From Betaproteobacteria bacterium (lineage in GTDB: Bacteria > Pseudomonadota > Gammaproteobacteria > Burkholderiales > CAIKXV01), in assembly GCA_947458265.1 (NCBI GenBank), contig CANGYF010000024.1, positions 1 to 59,218 of the forward strand: a stretch of DNA of 59,218 bases, read 5' to 3'. Every line of letters begins with the position of its first letter. Within the stretch, counting starts at the first letter, position 1. The notes under the pieces were generated by a model. It saw only the letters and a program-made list of their open reading frames with translations. It was not told the DNA's origin and searched no databases. Positions 38,583 through 46,766 of the stretch are shown in pieces. The translations under genes were made by a program, and so were the position numbers.

Positions 38583-40508
38583 GTGGTCGGCGCCCCCGAC
38601 GACGCCGGGCCGGTCTCGCCCTTACCGATCACGCTGTCGGCCGGCTCGCGGGCGCTGCTGGTGATCGCAGTGCTGTTCGCCGCACTGGCGCTTCGCCTGG
38701 CGCTGTTTCCCGTCGGCCCCGGTTTCGTCTACATCACCTTCGTGCCGGGCGTGGTGCTGGTCGCGCTTCTCGCAGGCATCAGGGCCGCCCTCGTCTATAC
38801 GGCGATCGCGACGCTGCTGGGCATCGCGCTGTTCCATCCGCAGCATGCCGGTGCCAGCCATCTGGTCGACCTCGTTCCCATGGCCCAGTTCTTCGCCAAC
38901 GGCGCGGCCATCGCCTTCGCCATCCACTTCTACCAGCGCTGGGTGGTCGCGCAGCAGGGCGAGCTGCGCGCCTCGCTGCGCGAACTGTCCGATGCGCAGG
39001 AGCGGCTGCTGGCGAGCGATGCACGGTTCCAGGCCTTCATGGACGCCGCGCCCGCCCTCGCATGGCTGTCGGATGCCGACGGGCGCCCGGCCTACCTGAA
39101 CCGCAGCTGGGAGCGTGCCAGCGGGCAGCCGCGCGAGCGATGGCTCGGCCGCACAGGGCAGGAGATCGATGCGGCCGGCATCGTCGGTCCCGGCCGTGAA
39201 GGCGACGCGCAGGTGCTGCGCACCGGCGCCGGGTCGGATGCGATCGAGACCTTCGGAGAGGTCGCCGGCATGCCCAGGCTGTGGCGCGTGGTGCGGTTCC
39301 CGGTGCTGGCGCAGGATGGCAGTCCGCTGGTCGGCGGCATGGCGATCGACATCACCAGCCAGATGCGCGCCGAGGCGGCACTGCGCCAGAGCGAAGCCAG
39401 GACGCTGGCGATCATCACCAGCGCAAGCGATGCGATCGTGAGCACCGACGCACAAGGGCTGGTTCGCCTGTTCAATCCCGCCGCGGAGCGCATGTTCGGC
39501 GTCAGTGCCGCCACGATGATCGGCAACCCGCTCGACCGGCTGCTGCCGGCCGAAGCGAGTGCCCATCACCGCCAGCACCTCGTCGCCTTCGCGCGCTCCG
39601 GTATCTCGCAGCGCGCGATGAGCTCGGGCCGCGTCGCCGCGCTGCACGCCGACGGTTCGCGCATGGAACTCGAGGCCTCGATCTCGCAGGTCGAGGTGGA
39701 TGGCTCGGTCATGCTGACCGCGATGCTTCGCAACATCACCGAGCGCACGCGCGCAGAGCGCCGGCTCGTCGCCTACCAGCTCGAGCTGGCCGGCCTGAAC
39801 CGGCGCCTGCTCGAGCAGGAGAAGGACACCACGCGTCGGCTGGCGCAGGTCCTGCACGATGAACTCGGGCAGACGCTGGCGGCGCTGCGCATGCAGTTCG
39901 ACGTGCTCCGGCAGCGCGGCTACGTTGCCGCTGCCGCGGCCACCGCAGCGGATGCCGGCGAGGCCGCGCCCGGCCTGCAGCGGATCGACGCCCTGATCAC
40001 GCACGCGAACCGACAGGTGCGCGAGACGCTGACCGAGCTGCGTCCACCGCTGCTGGACGAACTCGGGCTGGTGGCAGCGATCGAGAACGAGCTGCGCCGC
40101 CAGTCCGAGGCAGGCGACGGGCCTGAGCTGTCGCTGGTCGTCGACGCGGCCCTGCGCGACCTGCGCTGGCCGGGCGACGTCGAGTTTGCAGCCTTCATGG
40201 TCGCGCGCGAGGCCGCCTACAACGCGATCCGACATGCCCAGGCGAGCAAGGTCAGGGTCGTCATCGAGGGCGACTCCGCGCGCATGGACCTCTGGATCGA
40301 TGACGACGGCATCGGAATGCCGGACGAGCCCCCGCAGGCGAGGCCCGGACATCTCGGCCTCGTCGGGATGCGCGAGCGGGCCACATCGATCGGCGCCAGC
40401 CTGATGCTGGGGCCCACGGACAGGCCCGGCACGCGTGTCCACCTGCACTGGCAGTCACCTGCATACGCCCCGCGAGGACTGGATGAGCCGCCTGTACCTC
40501 ATCGATGA
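38583..40508 (+). CDS. Membrane sensor histidine kinase (PAS-PAS-HisKA_3-HATPase)
   Basis: This kinase of about 641 residues has four membrane segments (about 16-120), a coiled linker, two PAS domains (near SDARFQAFMDAAPALAWLSDADGRP and SEARTLAIITSASDAIVSTDAQGLV), then a NarL-type HisKA_3 dimerisation helix with phospho-acceptor His425 (LAQVLHDELGQTLAALR) and an HATPase domain (REAAYNAIRHAQASKVRV, DDDGIGMPDEPP, GHLGLVGMRERA). Start uncertain: GTG 38583 is chosen; TTG 38553 inside the end of yjgA is possible. Its 3' end overlaps the cognate regulator gene by 26 bases, so the two are one system. Confidence 0.92.
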   Translation: MVGAPDDAGPVSPLPITLSAGSRALLVIAVLFAALALRLALFPVGPGFVYITFVPGVVLVALLAGIRAALVYTAIATLLGIALFHPQHAGASHLVDLVPMAQFFANGAAIAFAIHFYQRWVVAQQGELRASLRELSDAQERLLASDARFQAFMDAAPALAWLSDADGRPAYLNRSWERASGQPRERWLGRTGQEIDAAGIVGPGREGDAQVLRTGAGSDAIETFGEVAGMPRLWRVVRFPVLAQDGSPLVGGMAIDITSQMRAEAALRQSEARTLAIITSASDAIVSTDAQGLVRLFNPAAERMFGVSAATMIGNPLDRLLPAEASAHHRQHLVAFARSGISQRAMSSGRVAALHADGSRMELEASISQVEVDGSVMLTAMLRNITERTRAERRLVAYQLELAGLNRRLLEQEKDTTRRLAQVLHDELGQTLAALRMQFDVLRQRGYVAAAAATAADAGEAAPGLQRIDALITHANRQVRETLTELRPPLLDELGLVAAIENELRRQSEAGDGPELSLVVDAALRDLRWPGDVEFAAFMVAREAAYNAIRHAQASKVRVVIEGDSARMDLWIDDDGIGMPDEPPQARPGHLGLVGMRERATSIGASLMLGPTDRPGTRVHLHWQSPAYAPRGLDEPPVPHR

Positions 40509-41124
40509 CCATGTGCTGGTGCGCGAAGGACTGCGCGCCCTGCTCGATGCCGCGGGCCACGACGTGGTAGGCGAATCCGCGGACCCGACGCGCGCGCTGG
40601 CCGAGCTCGCGGCGCTGTCGCCCGAGGTCGTGCTGCTCGACCTGAACCTGGGGGCACGCTCCGGCTTCGAGGTACTGGCCGGCATCGCCGAACGCGGGCT
40701 GCCGCTGCGGGTGATCGTGCTGACCATGTCTGCCCAGCCGCGCGATGTCGCCGAGGCCATGCGTCTGGGCGCGTGGGGCTATGTGCTGAAGGGATCGCCG
40801 AGCGACGAACTGCTCGAAGCAGTACGCCGCGTCGCATCGGGACAGCGGCACCTGGGCGAGGCGGCGTCGGCACTGGCGATGCGCGCACTGGCGGGCGATG
40901 CGCACGGGCAGCGCGGGATCGTCACGATGTCTCCGCGCGAGCGCCAGGTGATCGTCATGGTGGCGCGCGGCGCATCCAGCGCAGCCATCGGCGAGCAGCT
41001 CCACCTGTCGCCGAAGACCGTGGACACCTACCGCAGCCGCCTGATGGCCAAGCTTGGCCTGTCGGACGTTCCGGCGCTGGTTCGCTGGGCGGTACGCGAG
41101 GGATTGATCGACCTGGACGAGTAG
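40483..41124 (+). CDS. NarL/LuxR-type response regulator
   Basis: The 213-residue protein has a receiver domain (acidic pair in YLIDDH, phospho-acceptor Asp53 in VVLLDLNLG, KG near 110) and a LuxR-type helix-turn-helix from about 150 to 205 (SPRERQVIVMVARGASSAAIGEQLHLSPKTVDTYRSRL). It is the likely target of the upstream kinase. ATG 40483 is preferred because GAGGA precedes it. A further downstream small protein and a GGDEF response regulator suggest a phosphorelay with c-di-GMP output. Confidence 0.95.
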   Translation: MSRLYLIDDHVLVREGLRALLDAAGHDVVGESADPTRALAELAALSPEVVLLDLNLGARSGFEVLAGIAERGLPLRVIVLTMSAQPRDVAEAMRLGAWGYVLKGSPSDELLEAVRRVASGQRHLGEAASALAMRALAGDAHGQRGIVTMSPRERQVIVMVARGASSAAIGEQLHLSPKTVDTYRSRLMAKLGLSDVPALVRWAVREGLIDLDE

Positions 41125-41200
41125 CGCGCCAAGAAACCCCGACACGCGCTGTCCAGAATTCCCTACAGCACACGTGGGCCCGCTGCGGCACGATCAGAGC

Positions 41201-41566
41201 ATGGAATTCGACGATGCAGCCCCACGCCTTGCTGTCCTGGCCGCCAATCCGGTACGCGGAGAACGGCTCGCCGAAGCCTGCAGCGCAGCGCTGCCGGGCG
41301 CGCGCATCGAGCACGTGCGGGACATGGTCGACCTGACGATGCGCGCCGCAGCCGGCGCCACGGACGCTGCGGTGATCGACGGAAGCAGCGGCGACGTTCT
41401 TCCGGAGGAAAGCGTGGCTGTTCTCAAGGGCCTGCGCGCATCGCTGCGCGTGGTCATCGTCGACGCCCGGCCCGGCCTGCGCATACCGTACAGCATCGAT
41501 CAACTGCTCGAGCAGCCCAGACTGGGCAGCTGGCTCGCGCAGGCATTCCCCATGGGCATGAAATGA
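41201..41566 (+). CDS. Small protein, possible degenerate receiver domain
   Basis: The 121-residue product starts at ATG 41201 (MEFDDAAPRLAVLAANPVRGERL); GTG 41174 is an alternative. Its alternating pattern (RLAVLAANP, AAVIDGSSGD, LRVVIVDARPGLRIPYS) resembles a CheY-like fold, but the acidic pair and the phospho-acceptor/lysine pattern are not clearly present. I do not assign a family. It overlaps the GGDEF regulator by one ATGA junction (41563-41566), so it is translationally coupled to it. Confidence 0.65.
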   Translation: MEFDDAAPRLAVLAANPVRGERLAEACSAALPGARIEHVRDMVDLTMRAAAGATDAAVIDGSSGDVLPEESVAVLKGLRASLRVVIVDARPGLRIPYSIDQLLEQPRLGSWLAQAFPMGMK

Positions 41567-42558
41567 ATACGGGCGATCGTGAACCCGGTTCGGCCGACCG
41601 GTACGCCTCGCGCGAACGCATCCTCGTGGTCGACGACAACCCGCTGATCGTGCAGGCGCTCTACCACACGTTCTCGAACGACTGCCAGGTGTTCATGGCC
41701 ACCAGCGGCGAATCGGCGATCGAAGTCTGCCGCGAGCGGCAGCCGGACCTCGTCCTGCTCGACGTGATGATGCCGGGGCTGGATGGCTACCAGACGTGCG
41801 AAAGACTGAAGGCCGACCCGGCCACCAGCGATATCCCCGTCATCTTCGTCACCGGGCAGAGCGACAGCGCGGCCGAAGTGCGCGGACTGGCCGCCGGCGC
41901 CGTCGACTTCATCGTCAAGCCGTTCAACCCGGTCATCGTGCGTGCGCGCGCTCGCGCGCACCTCACCATCAAGCGGCAGTCCGACCTGCTGCGCGAGCTG
42001 GCCTACACGGACGCGCTGACCGGCGTGGCGACCCGTCGCTGCTTCGACCTGCGGCTGCAGAACGAGTTCCTGCGCGCGCAGCGCAGCGGCACCGCTCTGG
42101 CGTTGATGATGATCGACGTCGACCGCTTCAGGCAGTACAACGAACGGTACGGCTACCAGGCCGGCGACGACTGCCTGCGCCTGGTCGCCGCCGCACTGCG
42201 CACGCGCATGCGCGGCGCCAGAGACACGCTCGCACGCCATGGCGGCGACGTGTTCGCATGCATCCTCCCCGATACCTCGCTGGCCGCCGCGGTCTCGCTG
42301 GCCAGGGAGATCGAGGAGCGGGTACGGGCGCTCACCATCCCGCACGCCGGTTCCGACGTCGCGCCGGTGTGCACGGTCAGCATCGGGGTAGCGGCCACTT
42401 CGCCTGCGGTCGAAACGCTGCAGGACCTGCTCGCGCTCGCCGATGCCGAGTTGTACCGGGCCAGGATGGACGGACATGGACGCGTCTCTGCCACCGACCA
42501 CGACCGCCCCACGCTGATGCGCGGCCACGCATCGCCCGTGGCCAGCGCCGAAGGCTGA
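41563..42558 (+). CDS. Response regulator with degenerate GGDEF (GGDVF) output domain
   Basis: The 331-residue protein has a receiver domain with acidic residues Asp24-Asp25, phospho-acceptor Asp67 (LVLLDVMMPG) and Lys119 (DFIVKPF), joined to a GGDEF domain (LAYTDALTGVATRRCFDL). The active-site motif at 227-231 is GGDVF, with Val in place of the Glu, while the upstream metal-binding Asp (MMIDVDRFRQYN) remains. Diguanylate cyclase activity is therefore uncertain; a c-di-GMP or GTP sensor role is possible. No RxxD I-site was found immediately before the motif. It is coupled to the small upstream protein. Confidence 0.9.
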   Translation: MNTGDREPGSADRYASRERILVVDDNPLIVQALYHTFSNDCQVFMATSGESAIEVCRERQPDLVLLDVMMPGLDGYQTCERLKADPATSDIPVIFVTGQSDSAAEVRGLAAGAVDFIVKPFNPVIVRARARAHLTIKRQSDLLRELAYTDALTGVATRRCFDLRLQNEFLRAQRSGTALALMMIDVDRFRQYNERYGYQAGDDCLRLVAAALRTRMRGARDTLARHGGDVFACILPDTSLAAAVSLAREIEERVRALTIPHAGSDVAPVCTVSIGVAATSPAVETLQDLLALADAELYRARMDGHGRVSATDHDRPTLMRGHASPVASAEG

Positions 42559-42661
42559 GGCGCGCGCCGCCGCGTTGACGAGCCGCCGGCTTCTGCGTAA
42601 CGTTCGCTCCATTCGAGGCGGCGGCACCGACCGCAGCCCGCGCCTGACTGGAGGAGTGACG

Positions 42662-43684
42662 ATGAGCGATCCCACCGGCCGCTGCCGTTGGATGCGGCCT
42701 GGCCTTTTTTCGTGGGTCCTCGGGGCCTCGGGCATTGCTGCGCTGGTCGCCGCGCCAGAGGGCTCTGCACAACCGGTACCCGGTCCGTCGTGGCCGGCGA
42801 AGACGCTGCGCCTGGTGGTCCCGTTCGCGCCCGGCGGCACCACCGACAACATCGGCCGGCTGGTCGCGCAGCGGCTGGCCGATCCGCTCGGCCAGCCAGT
42901 GGTGGTCGACAACCGTCCGGGAGCGGGCGGGATGATCGGAGCCGACCTCGTCGCCAAGGCGCCACCCGACGGCTACACGATGCTCATGATGACCATCGCG
43001 TTCCCGATCAACGCCGGCATGCGCAAGGACCTGCCGTTCGATCCGATCCGCAGCTTCGCGCCGGTGACGCAGCTGGTATCGCTGCCGCTCATGCTGGTCG
43101 TGCACCCGTCGCTGCCGGTGCGCACGGTGAAGGAACTCGCGGCGCTCGCGCGCGCGAGGCCGGGGCAGTTGACCTATGCCACGTCCGGGCATGGCACCTC
43201 GCCGCACATGGCCGCGGCGATGTTCACCTGGCTCACGAAGACGGACATGATCCATGTGCCGTACAAGGGCAATGCGCCGACCCTGACCGACCTGCTGGGG
43301 GGGCAGGTGTCGATGACCTTCGGCATCGCGCACCAGTTCCTGCCGCATGTGAAGACCGGTCGCCTGCGCGCCATCGCGGTGACCACCGCCAAGCGCACCA
43401 CGTTCGCGCCGCAACTGCCGACCATTGCCGAAGCCGGGCTGGAAGGCTACGAGATCAGCGCCTGGCAGGGCATCCTGGCACCGGCCGGCACCCCGAAGGA
43501 AATCACGCTACGGCTGAGCAGCGAGATCGGCCGCATCCTGCGCCAGCCCGATGTCGTCGAGCGGCTCACCGCCGAGGGCGCCGAGCCGGTGGCGAGCTCG
43601 CCAGAGGCCTTCGGCGAGTACCTGCGGGCGGAACTGGCCCGATGGAGCCGGATCGGGCGGGAAGCCGGCATACGGATCGAGTAG
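42662..43684 (+). CDS. Bug family tripartite tricarboxylate transporter substrate-binding protein (TctC-like)
   Basis: The 340-residue periplasmic receptor has an N-terminal signal peptide (hydrophobic to about residue 35, APEGSAQP) and Bug family signatures: WPAKTLRLVVPFAPGGTTDNIGRLVA, VVVDNRPGAGGMIGADLVAKAPPDGYT, PVTQLVSLPLMLVVHPSLPV and VPYKGNAPTLTDLLGGQVSM. Such proteins are greatly expanded in Burkholderiales and bind diverse carboxylates. No TctA/TctB membrane genes are adjacent. The ATG is preceded by GAGGAG at 42651-42656. Confidence 0.95.
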   Translation: MSDPTGRCRWMRPGLFSWVLGASGIAALVAAPEGSAQPVPGPSWPAKTLRLVVPFAPGGTTDNIGRLVAQRLADPLGQPVVVDNRPGAGGMIGADLVAKAPPDGYTMLMMTIAFPINAGMRKDLPFDPIRSFAPVTQLVSLPLMLVVHPSLPVRTVKELAALARARPGQLTYATSGHGTSPHMAAAMFTWLTKTDMIHVPYKGNAPTLTDLLGGQVSMTFGIAHQFLPHVKTGRLRAIAVTTAKRTTFAPQLPTIAEAGLEGYEISAWQGILAPAGTPKEITLRLSSEIGRILRQPDVVERLTAEGAEPVASSPEAFGEYLRAELARWSRIGREAGIRIE

Positions 43685-43777
43685 CCCTGCAGCCGGTCCG
43701 CGGGCAGCGGCCCGGCCCCGGCACGGGCGCCCGATCCCGATTACGATCGGCTCCCCTCGACCGCTTCGATCCCCGTC

Positions 43778-44383
43778 ATGGCAGAGCCCTCCTCCACGGA
43801 AACACCCGCCGCACAGCGCACGCTGCGCATCGGCCTGGTCTCGATCAGCGACCGTGCCTCGCGCGGCATCTATGAAGACCTCGGCATCCCGGCACTGCGG
43901 GACTGGTTCACCGCGGCCCTCTCGTCGCCCTGGACGATGGTCACCCGGCTGATCCCCGACGAACGTCCGCTGATCGAGGCGGCGCTGGTAGAGCTCGTCG
44001 ACGTCGAGCGCTGCGACCTCGTGCTGACCACCGGCGGCACCGGCCCGGCCAGGCGAGACGTCACGCCCGAGGCCACGCTCGCGGTGGCCGACCGCGAGAT
44101 GCCCGGCTTCGGAGAGCAGATGCGCCAGATCAGCCTCAGGTTCGTACCGACCGCGATCCTGTCCCGGCAGGTCGCCGTGATCCGGGGCGAGGCGCTCATC
44201 ATCAACCTGCCAGGCCAGCCGAAGTCGATCCGGGAGACGCTCGAGGGCCTGAAGGACGCCGAGGGCAAGCCGGTCGTCCCGGGCATCTTCGCCGCCGTGC
44301 CCTATTGCGTGGACCTGATCGGCGGGCCGTACATCGAGACCCACGAAGCAGTGGTCAAGGCCTTCCGACCCAAGAAGAAATAG
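43778..44383 (+). CDS. mogA: Molybdopterin adenylyltransferase
   Basis: MogA adenylates molybdopterin before molybdenum insertion. The 201-residue protein carries IGLVSISDRASRGIYEDLGIPAL, CDLVLTTGGTGPARRDVTPEATLAV and ALIINLPGQPKSIRETLEGL, the MoCF signature set; the fold is complete. Gene spacing to the downstream esterase is eight bases, suggesting cotranscription, although the functions are unrelated. It differs from MoaB-type in length and the extended C-terminal tail ending RPKKK. Confidence 0.93.
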   Translation: MAEPSSTETPAAQRTLRIGLVSISDRASRGIYEDLGIPALRDWFTAALSSPWTMVTRLIPDERPLIEAALVELVDVERCDLVLTTGGTGPARRDVTPEATLAVADREMPGFGEQMRQISLRFVPTAILSRQVAVIRGEALIINLPGQPKSIRETLEGLKDAEGKPVVPGIFAAVPYCVDLIGGPYIETHEAVVKAFRPKKK

Positions 44384-44391
44384 GACCTCCC

Positions 44392-45090
44392 ATGACGACT
44401 CCGAACGAACTGCTCGAGACCATCGAACTCGCCACCGGGCCGAAGGGCGCCGCGCCGCAGGCCGCGGTGATCTGGATGCACGGCCTTGGTGCCGACGGCC
44501 ACGACTTCGAGGCGATCGTGCCCGAGCTGCGACTGCCTGCCTCGATGGCGATCAACTTCGTGTTCCCGAACGCGCCGATGCAGCCGGTGACGATCAACAA
44601 CGGCCATGTGATGCGCGCCTGGTATGACGTCGCTTTCGGCGACCTCGAAGGACGCTCGCGCCGGCCGGACGAGGCTGGCGTGCGCGCATCGATCGCACAC
44701 ATCGAACGGCTGATCGAGCGCGAGGTGCAGCGCGGCGTACCGTCGGAGCGCATCGCCATCGCCGGCTTCTCGCAAGGCGGGGCGATCGCACTCGCGACCG
44801 GCCTGCGCCACGCGCACCGGCTGGCCGGCATCATGGCCCTGTCGACCTACCTGCCGCTGGGCGAATCGCTACCGGCAGAGGCGGCCGAGGCCAACCGGCA
44901 GGTCCCGGTGTTCTTCGCGCATGGCACGGTCGACCCGGTGATCCCGATCGAAATGGCCACCGCGTCGGTGCAACGACTGCAGGATCTGGGCTACCCGGTC
45001 GAGTGGCACGAATACCGGATGCCGCACTCGGTCCATCCGCAGGAGGTCGTCGACATCCGGGCCTGGCTGGTCAGGGTGCTTGGCGGCTGA
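44392..45090 (+). CDS. Carboxylesterase / phospholipase-like alpha/beta hydrolase
   Basis: The 232-residue protein is an alpha/beta hydrolase of the bacterial carboxylesterase (acyl-protein thioesterase-like) family. The catalytic triad is Ser127 (GFSQGG), Asp181 (HGTVDPVIP) and His212 (RMPHSV). No signal peptide is seen, so it acts in the cytoplasm on small esters. Start at ATG 44392, right after mogA. Confidence 0.93.
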   Translation: MTTPNELLETIELATGPKGAAPQAAVIWMHGLGADGHDFEAIVPELRLPASMAINFVFPNAPMQPVTINNGHVMRAWYDVAFGDLEGRSRRPDEAGVRASIAHIERLIEREVQRGVPSERIAIAGFSQGGAIALATGLRHAHRLAGIMALSTYLPLGESLPAEAAEANRQVPVFFAHGTVDPVIPIEMATASVQRLQDLGYPVEWHEYRMPHSVHPQEVVDIRAWLVRVLGG

Positions 45091-45098
45091 AGCTGCGC

Positions 45099-46646
45099 TC
45101 AGGCGCCCTTGTAGTGCCGCACGATGAAGCGAGCGAGGTCGAAGTCGTCTCCAGCCTCCGCCAGTTTCGAAGGCACCAGCAGGTACGGCTTGCCGTTGAT
45201 CTGCACGACGAAGTGACCGCTGCTGGAAAACACCCCGACCTCGAGCGCGACCTCGACCTCGCCGTTCTCGTCCGGCCGCGCCGACAGCAGCAGTGCCTGC
45301 CTGGCTGCCTCAGCGACCGCGCGTCCCTGCTCGATCGGGGTGAGCTCGACTGGCAACGCGGCACGCGCCAGCAGTTGCACGCCGACATGGTGGTCGGTCT
45401 CGTCCTCGCGCCTGATCCGGCGCACCACGCCGATACCCCAGAAGCGTGCCGCTTCCGGCTTCACGCCGACCAGGGCGCCGAGCTTCACCCAGTCGCCGCG
45501 CATGTAGCGGATGGTGGCACCGTAGCCGCTGGGGCTCTCGTCGCTGGCTACCCAGCTCTCGATGTCGATCGGGCGCAGCGACTCGTTGCGCTCGTCGCGC
45601 TGGATCGTGTCGCGTACCGTACGGTAGCCATGGGTGACCATCAGCCGCAAGACGCTCGAACGTCGCTCATGGCTGCGTGCGGGCGGACGCGCGCTGAATT
45701 GGCGCAGCAGGTGCTCCAGCGTCGCCACGACCAGCGGCACGGAGTGCAACTCGCCCAGGCGCACCGATTCGGGGATCAGTTCGCGCTCCTTCACGACCCG
45801 CAGCAGCGACAGGATCTCGGAGCGCGCCCCGGCGATCCCGAAGTAGCGCCGGTTCGGGCTGGCCGCGACCGACTTGTTCAGGCGGGCCGGCGGGCGCTGT
45901 GTCGCAAGGTCGACGAAGTGCGTCATCCCGACGCTGCGATCGAATTGCAGCGTGAAACCGCGCGAGAACCAGGCGATCGCACGCTCCGCGAGTTCAACCT
46001 GCGCCGGATGCATCGCGTCGGTCGACGCCGCCCCGAGCACCAGCAAGCGCAGGTACTCCCGCTGGATGCTGGTGTCGCCGTGAGCGACCTCATAGGCGCG
46101 CAGCGACTGCTGCGCGACGCCAGCGGTCTCGGCCAGTGCGTAGGCGCTCGCTGCATTCGCCCACAGGTACTTCGCTACGGGACCATAGCGCAGCAACATC
46201 CACTTCAGTTCGGCTCCCAGCGCGCGCATCACTCGGGCACAGCACACGGGCATCGTGGCGTCGAAGGTCCGCGCAGCCTTGGGATCCGACTGATAAAGGT
46301 CGAGGCAGCGAAGGTAGGCCTGCGCAAGCGCGCGCCAGAAATCCGCGGCTGAGTTCCAGAGCCGGTTGTCCTGGTGGCGCGTCAGGCGCGATGCCCCGAT
46401 GTACTCGGCGGTGACGCGCCGCTGGTGCGGCTTGGCTGCCTGGTCTATCAGGTCGATGACCTCGTACAGGTAGGCGAGCCTGAACCCTTCAACGCGCAGC
46501 AGCGACTCGAGGTAGGCGGTGGCCTCGTCCAGGCGGGTGACCGGGTCGCCACCACGCAGTTCTTCGATGACCTGCCGCGCCGCCTTGGGGTCGGCCAGCG
46601 GGTGGTCCGGCCTGCCTGCAATCCATCCGAACATCGTGACAGTCAT
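45099..46646 (-). CDS. Conserved hypothetical protein with PilZ-like C-terminal motif
   Basis: This 515-residue protein has a long helical N-terminal part (about 1-340, with repeated SLLRV and QLLAYL-like heptads) and a C-terminal beta-rich region. That region contains DESPSG (Asp369-Gly374, matching the D/NxSxxG motif of PilZ domains) and VGVQLLARA. The upstream RxxxR of PilZ is not clearly present. It may be a c-di-GMP-binding regulator, but that is an inference. ATG 46646 is chosen; ATG 46634 and the frame up to 46727 are alternatives. It is convergent with the carboxylesterase gene. Confidence 0.6.
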   Translation of the reverse strand: MTVTMFGWIAGRPDHPLADPKAARQVIEELRGGDPVTRLDEATAYLESLLRVEGFRLAYLYEVIDLIDQAAKPHQRRVTAEYIGASRLTRHQDNRLWNSAADFWRALAQAYLRCLDLYQSDPKAARTFDATMPVCCARVMRALGAELKWMLLRYGPVAKYLWANAASAYALAETAGVAQQSLRAYEVAHGDTSIQREYLRLLVLGAASTDAMHPAQVELAERAIAWFSRGFTLQFDRSVGMTHFVDLATQRPPARLNKSVAASPNRRYFGIAGARSEILSLLRVVKERELIPESVRLGELHSVPLVVATLEHLLRQFSARPPARSHERRSSVLRLMVTHGYRTVRDTIQRDERNESLRPIDIESWVASDESPSGYGATIRYMRGDWVKLGALVGVKPEAARFWGIGVVRRIRREDETDHHVGVQLLARAALPVELTPIEQGRAVAEAARQALLLSARPDENGEVEVALEVGVFSSSGHFVVQINGKPYLLVPSKLAEAGDDFDLARFIVRHYKGA

Positions 46647-46766
46647 TCCACGTAGGCGGCGCCGGCCTGGACCCGGCGCATCGACGGCCTGAAACTTAAC
46701 ACCAAGCCCTGCACCATTCCAGTGCAAATGCCACCATCGCGGCTGCGGGCAGGCGGCACCTCGACC

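Noticed and set aside
43685-43777. TctA/TctB membrane partners for the Bug receptor
   Set aside because: No such genes adjoin it; solitary Bug receptors are usual in Burkholderiales.
45610-45625. ACCGTACGGT palindrome as another LexA site
   Set aside because: The half-sites are adjacent without the 8-base spacer and the site lies inside a coding region.
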